From Chloroflexota bacterium (lineage in GTDB: Bacteria > Chloroflexota > Limnocylindria > Limnocylindrales > CSP1-4): a stretch of DNA of 15,478 nt. Location of the stretch: positions 1 to 15,478 of the forward strand of contig JAJYXX010000218.1 of the NCBI GenBank assembly GCA_021801545.1, given 5' to 3'. Positions 5,450 through 12,182 of the stretch are shown here, piece by piece (position 1 is the first letter of the stretch; each line of letters begins with the position of its first letter). The notes under the pieces were generated by a model. The model saw only the letters and a list, made by a program, of their open reading frames with translations, was not told the origin of the DNA and ran no database searches. Both the position numbers and the translations under genes were made by a program.

Positions 5450-6408
5450 ACGACCTTCGCGCCGGTGTTGCGCGGGCTGACGATCTCGACTCGACCGGGC
5501 AGGTCGCGGTCGGCGGCCACGGCCGAGAACGCCGCCTCGATCCGGGTGAGCATCGAGACGGAGTCACTGAAGGCGATGACCGTCGAGCCGGCGCCCGAGA
5601 GGCAGGCGCCGAGCGCCCCGGCCTCGCGCGCGGCTCCCACGAGCCACGGCAGCTGCGGGTAGACGGCGGCCCGATATGGCTCGTGGAGTCGGTCGACCGT
5701 CAGTGCCCGCAGCAGGTCGTATCGCCCGGTCGCGAGGCCGGCCACACCGAGGGCGACCCGGCCGAGGTTCGCCACCGCGTCCTCGCGCGGCACCCTGTCG
5801 GGCAGGACGGCCCGCATTGCCGCCGTCTCGAGACGCAGCTCGGGGATGAACACGACGGCCCGGAGGTCACGCGGCGCATCGAACCGGATCGCCTCGGGCC
5901 GCCCGTCGATGGCGCCGACGACGACGAACCCGCCGAGCAGCGCCGCGCCGGCGTTGTCCGGGTGGCCTTCGATCTCGGTCGCCAGGCGGAGCAGCTCCTG
6001 GAGCGAGAGGGCCTCGCCGACGAGCACGTTGCCGGCCACCACCCCGCCGACCGTGGCCGCGGCCGACGAACCGAGGCCCCGCGCCAGCGGCACCCGGTTC
6101 GTCATCGAGATCCGCCAGCCGATCCCGTCGGGGAGCTCGCCGCGGGCGAGCTGGAGGGCGGCCGACAGCCCGCGCACGAAACGGTTGTCGCGGTCGGCGG
6201 TCAGCTCGCCGGCCCCCTCGCCCTCGACGGTCAGCTCGATCCCGCCCCGGCTCCAGCCGCGGACCTCGAGCTCGATCCGGTTCGTCAGCTCGAGCGCGAC
6301 GCCGAGGCAGTCGTAGCCGGCGCCGAGGTTGGCGCTCGTGGCTGGCACCTCGACGGCGATCCGGCGACCGTCGAGCTCGGCCAGCCAGTGCATCGGCCGG
6401 CGGCTCAT
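5437..6408 (-). CDS. thrB: Homoserine kinase (GHMP kinase family)
   Basis: It converts homoserine to O-phosphohomoserine with ATP, the step before threonine synthase. The predicted 323 residues are slightly longer than the typical 300-310. Family motifs are VPATSANLGAGYDCLGVALE (21-40), the phosphate-binding PLARGLGSSAAATVGG (107-122), EIEGHPDNAGAALLGGF (145-161) and the C-terminal CLSGAGSTVIAF (269-280). The ATG at 6408 overlaps the thrC stop by four bases (ATGA), which implies translational coupling; a second in-frame ATG at residue 6 is an alternative start. It is the last gene of the hom-thrC-thrB operon. The last codons and stop are copied again in the downstream spacer. Confidence 0.97.
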   Translation of the reverse strand: MSRRPMHWLAELDGRRIAVEVPATSANLGAGYDCLGVALELTNRIELEVRGWSRGGIELTVEGEGAGELTADRDNRFVRGLSAALQLARGELPDGIGWRISMTNRVPLARGLGSSAAATVGGVVAGNVLVGEALSLQELLRLATEIEGHPDNAGAALLGGFVVVGAIDGRPEAIRFDAPRDLRAVVFIPELRLETAAMRAVLPDRVPREDAVANLGRVALGVAGLATGRYDLLRALTVDRLHEPYRAAVYPQLPWLVGAAREAGALGACLSGAGSTVIAFSDSVSMLTRIEAAFSAVAADRDLPGRVEIVSPRNTGAKVVPVG

Positions 6409-7499
6409 GACCAGCCCAGCGCGGCGACGACGGCCGCGGTCGTGGGGGCGGCCTCGAGGATCGGACCCACGTTCCGCTCGGCGGTGTGCGGGTCCTTCAG
6501 CCCGTTGCCGGTCAGGACGCAGACGATCGTCGCCCCGGGCTCGAGCCGCCCCGCCAGGGCGAGTTTGCGGATGCCGGCCACGCTCGCCGCCGAGGAGGGC
6601 TCGCAGAAGACGCCCTCGAGCCGGGCCAGGTCACGGTAGGCGGCCAGGATCTCGTCGTCGGTCACGGCCTCGATCAGGCCGCCCGAATCGTCGCGGGCGG
6701 CGATCGCCTTGTGCCACGAGGCGGGATTGCCGATCCGGATCGCGGTCGCGATCGTCTCCGGCTGCTCGACCGGGTGACCGAGGACGAGCGGGGCGGCGCC
6801 GGCCGCCTGGAAGCCAAACATCCGGGGCAGCGAGTCCATGATCCCCGCCCCGTGGTAGTCGCGGAAGCCGGCCCAGTAGGCGCTGATGTTGCCCGCGTTG
6901 CCGACCGGGATGGCGAGGATGTCCGGCGCCCGGCCGAGATCGTCGCAAACCTCGAAGGCGCCGGTCTTCTGGCCCTCCAGCCGGTACGGGTTCACCGAGT
7001 TCACGAGCGTGATCGGGTGGTCGCGCTGCTCGGCCAGCTCACGGACGATCCGGAGCGCGAGGTCGAAGTTGCCATCGACGGCGACGACCCGCGCCCCTGC
7101 GACGAGCGCCTGAAGGAGCTTGCCGAGGGCGATCTGGCCCTTCGGGAGGACGACGACGACCTCCAGCCCGGCGGCCGCCCCGTACGCCGCAGCCGAGGCC
7201 GACGTGTTCCCGGTCGAGGCGCAGATGATCGCCCGGGACCCCTCCTCGATCGCCTTGGACACGGCGACGACCATCCCGCGGTCCTTGAAGCTACCGGTCG
7301 GGTTCTGGCCCTCGAGCTTCGCGTACAGGCTCGGCAGGCCAAGCTGCCCACCGAGCCGGCCGAGGTGGACGAGCGAGGTGAACCCTTCGCCGAGGCTGAG
7401 CGACGGCGTGGCGTCGGTGATCGGCAGGAACCGGCGGTAACGTTCGACCAGTCGCGGGCGGCCGATCCCGGTGGCGGACACGGCAATCTCCTCAATCAT
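6405..7499 (-). CDS. thrC: Threonine synthase, PLP-dependent
   Basis: It converts O-phosphohomoserine to threonine and phosphate. The predicted 364 residues belong to the short, Bacillus/actinobacterial type. Lys72 in PTGSFKDRGMVVA (67-79) is the PLP Schiff-base lysine; CASTGNTSASAAAYG (93-107) and PVGNAGNISAYWAG (198-211) bind the substrate and PLP phosphate; FCEPSSAASVAGI (298-310) is also typical. The ATG at 7499 overlaps the hom 3' end by 8 bp and lacks an SD. An in-frame GTG at 7481 has GAGGAG with a 6-nt spacer and would remove six residues, so it is a strong alternative start. It is the middle gene of the operon, and thrB overlaps its stop. Confidence 0.97.
   Translation of the reverse strand: MIEEIAVSATGIGRPRLVERYRRFLPITDATPSLSLGEGFTSLVHLGRLGGQLGLPSLYAKLEGQNPTGSFKDRGMVVAVSKAIEEGSRAIICASTGNTSASAAAYGAAAGLEVVVVLPKGQIALGKLLQALVAGARVVAVDGNFDLALRIVRELAEQRDHPITLVNSVNPYRLEGQKTGAFEVCDDLGRAPDILAIPVGNAGNISAYWAGFRDYHGAGIMDSLPRMFGFQAAGAAPLVLGHPVEQPETIATAIRIGNPASWHKAIAARDDSGGLIEAVTDDEILAAYRDLARLEGVFCEPSSAASVAGIRKLALAGRLEPGATIVCVLTGNGLKDPHTAERNVGPILEAAPTTAAVVAALGWS
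7488..7493 (-). promoter_or_regulatory. Shine-Dalgarno for an alternative GTG start of thrC
   Basis: GAGGAG lies six bases before an in-frame GTG (7481-7479) and directly follows the hom stop codon. The ATG at 7499 has no such site. Translation of thrC may therefore begin at the GTG rather than the ATG. Confidence 0.45.
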
Positions 7500-8796
7500 C
7501 GACGGGGTAGAGCGTGGCGTCAGCGGCGGGCGGAAGGAGGGCGCGGACGGCGACCCGGAGCTCCTCGAGCGTCAGCCGCCCGGTCAGGACGGCGGTCCCA
7601 TCGGCAACCGGGAGGGACATCGCCCCGTCGGCGATCGCTCCCAGCCCGGGCACGGCTGGCGCAGGCGGCAGCGACCCCGGCTCTGCCGCCGGGATGAGGA
7701 CATACCAGCGGCGCCGGCCCCCGAGCGGGGGAACCGGTACGGGCCGCCCGGCGGGCGCCTGGGGGAGCCCGGCCCACGTACCGCCGAGGCCACGGGCGAT
7801 TGCGATGAGATCGCCCAGGACCGCGCTGCTCGTCGCGTCGCCGCCGGCGCCCGAACCGGCAACCCGGATCGTCCCGACCGGTACCGCATCGATCTCGAGC
7901 TGGTTGAGCACGCCGCCGGTCGCACCGAGCGGACTGACCGACGGCAGCGCGGTCGGCAGAACGGCGGCCACAATCGACGTTTCCGCGCCACCGGTCTCAC
8001 GCCCGGCGGAGGCGAGCAGGCGGATCGTCAGCCCCAGCGCGCTCGCACCCGCCATCTCGGCCGCGTCGACCCCGGTGATCCCGGGCCGGCCAAGACCGAG
8101 CACCGTCGGCGGCCGGCGAACGACCGCGTCCGGGTCGAGCCAGGCGCCGAATGCAAGGCGGGCGAGAATGACGAGCTTGTTGACCGCGTCGGCACCCTCG
8201 ACGTCACCGCTCGGGTCGGCCTCGGCGTACCCGCGCGCCTGGGCGTCGGCGAGCGCCGCCTCGTAGGAGGACCCGGCCTCGGCCATCGCGGTCAGGATGT
8301 GGTTCGTCGTGCCATTGACGATCCCGCGGACGCGGCGCACCTCGTTCGCGGCCAGATCCGCGGCGATCAGGCCGAGGATCGGGATCCCACCGCCGACGGC
8401 CGCCTCGAACCGGAGCGGGGCGCCGGTGCGCCGGGCGAGTGACTCGAGCTCCGGGCCGTCGTGGGCGATCACGTGCTTGTTCGCGGTCACGACCGGCTTG
8501 CCGGCCCCGAGCGCGGCCGCGATCAGCGTCCGGGCCGGCTCGTCGCCGCCCATCAGCTCGACAACGACATCGATCTCGGGCGAGGCGACGAGGTGGGCCG
8601 GCGCATCGGTCAGGAGCTCGGCCGGCAGGCCGCGGGCCCGGGCGGCCACGAGATCCCGGACGGCGATCGCGGCCAGCACCAGCGGCGCCCCATCGGCCGG
8701 GGCGAGCCGCTCCGGGAACTCGGCGAAGGCGCTGGCGACCGCCCCGCCGACGGTCCCGCCGCCGAGCAGGCCGACGCGAAGCGGGGCGCGGCTCAT
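7492..8796 (-). CDS. hom: Homoserine dehydrogenase with a poorly conserved C-terminal ACT-like region
   Basis: It reduces aspartate semialdehyde to homoserine with NAD(P)H. The predicted 434 residues show the nucleotide-binding VGLLGGGTVGGAV (8-20), VVELMGG (78-84), VVTANKHVIAHDG (102-114), GGGIPILGLI (135-144) and the catalytic segment EADPSGDVEGADAVNKLVILARL (192-214), with Asp203 and Lys207 in the GxDxxxK arrangement of the family. The catalytic domain ends near 340. Residues 360-434 have the position and rough size of an ACT domain (RRWYVLIPA, then TAVLTGRLTLEELRVAVRALL), but the DRPGVL-like turn and first helix are not recognisable. Threonine feedback may therefore be weak or altered. 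The ATG overlaps a 9-codon leader ORF by four bases; thrC overlaps the stop. Confidence 0.96.
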   Translation of the reverse strand: MSRAPLRVGLLGGGTVGGAVASAFAEFPERLAPADGAPLVLAAIAVRDLVAARARGLPAELLTDAPAHLVASPEIDVVVELMGGDEPARTLIAAALGAGKPVVTANKHVIAHDGPELESLARRTGAPLRFEAAVGGGIPILGLIAADLAANEVRRVRGIVNGTTNHILTAMAEAGSSYEAALADAQARGYAEADPSGDVEGADAVNKLVILARLAFGAWLDPDAVVRRPPTVLGLGRPGITGVDAAEMAGASALGLTIRLLASAGRETGGAETSIVAAVLPTALPSVSPLGATGGVLNQLEIDAVPVGTIRVAGSGAGGDATSSAVLGDLIAIARGLGGTWAGLPQAPAGRPVPVPPLGGRRRWYVLIPAAEPGSLPPAPAVPGLGAIADGAMSLPVADGTAVLTGRLTLEELRVAVRALLPPAADATLYPVDD

Positions 8797-8822
8797 CGAG
8801 CGACCGTGGGCGCGTGGAACAT
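8793..8822 (-). CDS. Putative 9-codon leader ORF (MFHAPTVAR) coupled to hom
   Basis: On the minus strand an ATG at 8822 opens nine codons ending in TGA, and that TGA overlaps the hom ATG as ATGA. A TACCAT box lies seven bases before this ATG, the spacing seen at other leaderless-type starts in this window, while hom itself has no SD. The peptide has one Thr and no run of regulatory codons, so classical threonine attenuation is not supported. Its role would be to deliver ribosomes to hom. It may be chance: nine codons are too few for coding statistics. Confidence 0.35.
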   Translation of the reverse strand: MFHAPTVAR

Positions 8823-8829
8823 GCCCGGA

Positions 8830-8835
8830 ATGGTA
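8830..8835 (-). promoter_or_regulatory. Candidate -10 box for the hom-thrC-thrB operon
   Basis: TACCAT on the minus strand is followed by seven bases and the ATG of the 9-codon leader. It fits the TANNNT pattern also seen before lysC and trpS. No clear -35 is visible. Confidence 0.4.
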
Positions 8836-8858
8836 GCCGACGGGCGGCCCGGGTCGTC

Positions 8859-8870
8859 GCGCCCGGGCGC
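8859..8870. promoter_or_regulatory. 12-bp palindrome in the hom/trpS divergent promoter region
   Basis: gcgcccgggcgc is perfectly self-complementary and lies between the back-to-back candidate -10 boxes of hom and trpS, within 96 bp of non-coding DNA. It could be a shared operator, but GC-only palindromes are common in DNA this rich in GC. Confidence 0.25.
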
Positions 8871-8878
8871 CGGTCCGT

Positions 8879-8884
8879 TACACT
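8879..8884 (+). promoter_or_regulatory. Candidate -10 box for leaderless trpS transcript
   Basis: TACACT is followed by eight bases and the trpS ATG at 8893. No SD lies in the gap. The spacing is the same as at lysC. No convincing -35 is visible upstream. Confidence 0.45.
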
Positions 8885-8892
8885 CGGGCGCG

Positions 8893-9912
8893 ATGACGAT
8901 CGATCTCGCTCCGCTCCCCGCGCCGGTCGAGACGCCCCGGCCCCGGCCCCGGATCTTCAGCGGCATCCAGCCGTCCGGCGTGCCGCACCTGGGCAACGAC
9001 CTGGGCGCGATCCGCAACTACGTCGCGCTCCAGTCCGAGTACGAGGCGATCTACTGCATCGTCGACTACCACGCGCTGACGAGCACGCATGCGCCCGACA
9101 CGCTCCGCCAGCGGACCCGGGAGATGGCGGCGACGCTGCTCGCACTCGGCCTCGACCCCGAGCGCTGCACGCTCTTCGTCCAGTCGCATCGCCCGGAGGT
9201 GACCGAGCTCGCCTGGCTGTTCACGACCGTCACACCCGTGAGCTGGCTCGAACGGACACCGACGTACAAGGAGAAGAAGCAGAACCAGCCCGAGGACATC
9301 AACCACGGGCTCCTCGCCTACCCGGTCCTCCAGGCGGCCGACATCGTGCTGTACAAGGCGTCGCTCGTGCCCGTCGGCAGGGACCAGGCCGCTCATCTCG
9401 AGCTGTCGCGCGAGATCGTCCGCCGCTTCAACGCGATGTACGGCGACACGTTCCCGGAGCCACAGGCGGTCTTCACCGAGGCGCCGGTCGTGCTCGGCAC
9501 CGACGGGGTGAAGAAAATGAGCAAGTCGCTCGGCAACACGATCGAGATCCTGGCCGAGCCGGCGGTGATCCGGAAGCAGGTGATGTCGATGGTCACCGAC
9601 ACACGGCGGATCCTGCGCACCGACCCGGGCCGGCCCGAGGTCTGCAATGTCTGCCAGCTCCACCGCTTCTTCGGCGCCGATTACGAGCAGGTCTGGGAGG
9701 GCGAGCGAACCGCCCGGACCGGCTGCGTCGACACGAAGCGCCTGCTCGCCGACCGGATCATCGAGCACTACGCGCCCGCCCGGGAGCGCTATCGTGAGCT
9801 GATGGCACAGCCGCACCAGGTGGACCGCGTCCTCGCCGAGGGCGCTGAGCGGATCCGGCCGATCGCCCGGGCGACGATGACCGAGGTACAGGAGAAGATG
9901 GGCCTGCGCTGA
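8893..9912 (+). CDS. trpS: Tryptophan--tRNA ligase
   Basis: It charges tRNA-Trp with tryptophan in the cytosol. The predicted 339 residues show the class I signatures: IFSGIQPSGVPHLGN (21-35) with a HIGH-type HLGN, YCIVDYHALT in the Rossmann core, PVGRDQAAHLELSREI for the active site, and KMSKS at 208-212. The segment after DPGRPEV has Cys251, Cys254 and Cys278 but Glu271 and Thr281 where the iron-sulfur type of bacterial TrpRS has Cys, so the cluster motif is broken. The start is the ATG at 8893: the open frame runs further upstream, but there it is antisense to hom, and homology begins only after 8893. The first 19 residues are a Pro-rich extension. The permease ATG overlaps its stop (TGATG). 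Confidence 0.97.
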   Translation: MTIDLAPLPAPVETPRPRPRIFSGIQPSGVPHLGNDLGAIRNYVALQSEYEAIYCIVDYHALTSTHAPDTLRQRTREMAATLLALGLDPERCTLFVQSHRPEVTELAWLFTTVTPVSWLERTPTYKEKKQNQPEDINHGLLAYPVLQAADIVLYKASLVPVGRDQAAHLELSREIVRRFNAMYGDTFPEPQAVFTEAPVVLGTDGVKKMSKSLGNTIEILAEPAVIRKQVMSMVTDTRRILRTDPGRPEVCNVCQLHRFFGADYEQVWEGERTARTGCVDTKRLLADRIIEHYAPARERYRELMAQPHQVDRVLAEGAERIRPIARATMTEVQEKMGLR

Positions 9913-11225
9913 TGGACGACGCCCACCGCGCCGAGCCCGCCCGCGCGTCCAACGCGTCGACCGGGGACGCCCGCGGTTCGGCCGGCCAGGTCGTCCTCCA
10001 GCTCGGGGCCCGTCAGCGTCGGCTCCTCGACCTCCTCCTCGTCCTGGCCGTCATCGCCCTCGCCTTCGTCGTCGTCGAGTTCGCCTCGACGGTCTTCTAC
10101 GACTTCGGCGACCTGATCCTGACGTTCTTCCTCGCCTGGCTGATCGCGTTCATCCTCAGCCCACCGGTCGAGCGGATCGGCCGGCTCGTGCCCAGGGCGC
10201 CACGAGTCGTCGCCGTGGCGGTCGTCTACCTCGCGCTCCTCGGGATCGTGGGCCTCGTCGTCGCCCTCGTGGCGGCGGCCCTCGTGCGCTCGATCTCCGA
10301 TTTCGTCGCCCAGGTCCCCGCCCTGCAGCGCCAGCTGCCCGACATCCTGGCGCCGCTCCAGAGCCAGCTCACCCAGCTCGGACTGCAGGTCGACCTCGTC
10401 ACCGAGGCGAACCGGCTGATCGAGAACCTGGGGGCGTACGCGGCCGAGCTGATCGGTCCGCTCCAATCGGTGGCGGTGGCGAGCCTGAGCATCCTGGGCA
10501 CGACGCTGATCATCGTCATCCTGTCGCTCTACATCATCATCGACTCGCCGAGCATCCGGGCCTTCGCGATCCGCCTCGTGCCGCCCCAGTACCACGAGGA
10601 GTGGCTCGTCTTCGAGCGCTCCGTCTCGCGCTCGTTCGGCGGCTTCCTCCGGGGCCAGGTGACGATGGGGCTGGCCTACGGCCTGTTCGCGGCGGCCACG
10701 AGCGTCGTCTTCGGGCTCGAGTTCCTGCCGGTCTCGTCGGCCGCCTCGGGGCTCCTCCAGATGATCCCGTTCTTCGGGCCGTTCGTGTCCTGGGCGCCGC
10801 CGGTCCTCGTCGCGGTCTTCACCCGGCCCGACGAGATCCTGCCCACCCTCGCGGTCATGGGGATCGGCTGGTTCGTCGTCATGAACGTCGTCCAGCCCCG
10901 CCTGATGCAGGGCGCGATCGGGCTCCATCCGATCGTCGTCCTGGGTTCGGTGCTCGTCGGCTCGAAGGTCGCGGGTGTGGCCGGGGCGGTCTTTGGCATC
11001 CCGGTCGCGGCAGTCGCGACCTCGATCTTCTTCTACTACTTCCAGATCTTCGGCGCCGACCGGTCGGTCAGGCAGCGGGCCGCCCGGCTCGTCCGAGAAC
11101 GGGAGGGGCGCGCCGTCCGGGTTCCGCGCGAGCCGCAACCGGGGGTCGACCGGGAGATCGGCAACCTGCCGGGGGCGTCGGGCGAGACCGGCGGGGCGAA
11201 CGGCGGAGGGGCGGGCGATGACTGA
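9912..11225 (+). CDS. AI-2E/PerM-family transporter (UPF0118)
   Basis: This is an integral membrane permease of the family named after the autoinducer-2 exporter TqsA and PerM. The predicted 437 residues contain about eight membrane segments: roughly 38-60, 66-84, 98-124, 187-211, 252-270, 279-302, 310-327 and 338-376. A soluble, amphipathic insert of about 60 residues (125-186) follows the third segment, as is usual. Family motifs are LAWLIAFILSPPVERI (74-89), IPFFGPFVSWAPP (285-297), VVQPRLMQ (326-333) and GLHPIVVLGSVLVG (337-350). The N-terminal 37 and C-terminal 57 residues are polar and look disordered. The ATG overlaps the trpS stop (TGATG) and surE overlaps its end by 8 bp, so all three are one operon. 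The substrate cannot be told from sequence; an autoinducer role is not implied. Confidence 0.92.
   Translation: MDDAHRAEPARASNASTGDARGSAGQVVLQLGARQRRLLDLLLVLAVIALAFVVVEFASTVFYDFGDLILTFFLAWLIAFILSPPVERIGRLVPRAPRVVAVAVVYLALLGIVGLVVALVAAALVRSISDFVAQVPALQRQLPDILAPLQSQLTQLGLQVDLVTEANRLIENLGAYAAELIGPLQSVAVASLSILGTTLIIVILSLYIIIDSPSIRAFAIRLVPPQYHEEWLVFERSVSRSFGGFLRGQVTMGLAYGLFAAATSVVFGLEFLPVSSAASGLLQMIPFFGPFVSWAPPVLVAVFTRPDEILPTLAVMGIGWFVVMNVVQPRLMQGAIGLHPIVVLGSVLVGSKVAGVAGAVFGIPVAAVATSIFFYYFQIFGADRSVRQRAARLVREREGRAVRVPREPQPGVDREIGNLPGASGETGGANGGGAGDD
11205..11209 (+). promoter_or_regulatory. Shine-Dalgarno of surE
   Basis: GGAGG lies eight bases before the ATG at 11218, inside the permease gene. 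It supports that start and with it the long N-terminal extension of SurE. Confidence 0.55.
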
Positions 11226-12174
11226 ACGGACCGATCCCGGCGCATCCCCCGAGCGGAGCCGCGTCGAGCGACGGGCGCTCGACCGCGAGCGCGGCGAGCC
11301 CGTGACGCCGGAGCGTGGCGAGTCCGCGGCAGCGCGGGGCGGCGCCCAGGCCCGGCGGCAGAGCCCCCGGCCCCTCGACGAGTGGCCGTCGCGGCCGCGG
11401 ATCCTCGTCACGAACGACGACGGGATCGAGTCGCGCGGCCTGCTCGCCCTGAAGCGGGCCCTCGATCCGATCGGCGAGACGTTCGTCGTCGCGCCCGAGA
11501 CGAACCAGAGCGCGGTCGGCCACCAGAAGACGCTGATGCGCCCGCTCCGGGTGCGCGAGCGGACCCTGGGCGACGGCTCGACCGGCTGGTCGGTCGACGG
11601 CTCCCCGACCGACGCGGTCAGCCTCGCCTTCCTCGGCTACTTCTCGCACGGCTTCGATCTCGTCGCCGCGGGCATCAACTACGGGGCGAACCTGGGCGAC
11701 GACATCACCTACTCGGGCACCGTCAGTGCCGCGATGGAGGCAGTGATCAACGGCTGCCCGGCGTTCGCGATCAGCCAGGAATACTACGAGCACCCCGATT
11801 TCACCCTCGCCGCCCGCGCCGCCGCGATCGCCGCCCGGAACGTCCTCGAGCATGGCCTGTCGGCCGGCGAGCTGATCAACGTCAACGTCCCGGCGGTGCG
11901 GGAGGACGAATGCGAGGGGATCGAGGTCACCCGGCTCGGCAAGCGGATCTACCAGGACGAGCTGATCCAGCGGGTCGACCCGCGGGGCATCCCCTACTAC
12001 TGGATCGGTGGGCCGCCGCCCTCGGGGTTGGCGGTGCCCGGCACGGACTTCCACGCGGTCGTCAACCGCCGGATTGCGGTCACGCCGATCCACCTCGACC
12101 TGACCGGCCGGCTGCTGCTCAAGCGGCTGCGGACCTGGCGCTGGGAACTGGGAGACGCGCCCGAGGACGGGTGA
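11218..12174 (+). CDS. surE: 5'/3'-nucleotidase SurE with N-terminal extension
   Basis: It is a metal-dependent phosphatase acting on nucleoside monophosphates, linked in other bacteria to survival in stationary phase. The predicted protein has 318 residues, whereas the family usually has about 250. The catalytic domain starts at residue 59 with RPRILVTNDDGIESRG (Asp67 and Asp68 for the metal) and continues with VVAPETNQSAVGHQ (90-103, Ser98), GSPTDAV (128-134) and AAGINYGANLGDDITYSGTVSAAMEA (150-175, Asn154). The first 58 residues are Arg/Glu-rich low complexity without a signal peptide. The ATG overlaps the permease gene by 8 bp and has GGAGG upstream, so the extension is probably translated. 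A GTG at residue 29 is another option. The stop lies 8 bp from the convergent oxidoreductase stop. Confidence 0.96.
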   Translation: MTERTDPGASPERSRVERRALDRERGEPVTPERGESAAARGGAQARRQSPRPLDEWPSRPRILVTNDDGIESRGLLALKRALDPIGETFVVAPETNQSAVGHQKTLMRPLRVRERTLGDGSTGWSVDGSPTDAVSLAFLGYFSHGFDLVAAGINYGANLGDDITYSGTVSAAMEAVINGCPAFAISQEYYEHPDFTLAARAAAIAARNVLEHGLSAGELINVNVPAVREDECEGIEVTRLGKRIYQDELIQRVDPRGIPYYWIGGPPPSGLAVPGTDFHAVVNRRIAVTPIHLDLTGRLLLKRLRTWRWELGDAPEDG

Positions 12175-12182
12175 GTCCGGGC

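Noticed and set aside
8793..8822. Threonine attenuator leader peptide
   Set aside because: The short peptide has a single Thr, and there is no terminator/antiterminator pair in the short gap. I kept it only as a possible coupling ORF.
8461..8892. Upstream extension of trpS
   Set aside because: The region is antisense to hom. Homology to TrpRS starts only after the ATG at 8893, which has a plausible promoter eight bases upstream.
12175..12182. Bidirectional terminator between the convergent surE and oxidoreductase A genes
   Set aside because: Only eight bases separate the stops, and I see no hairpin with a T-tract there.
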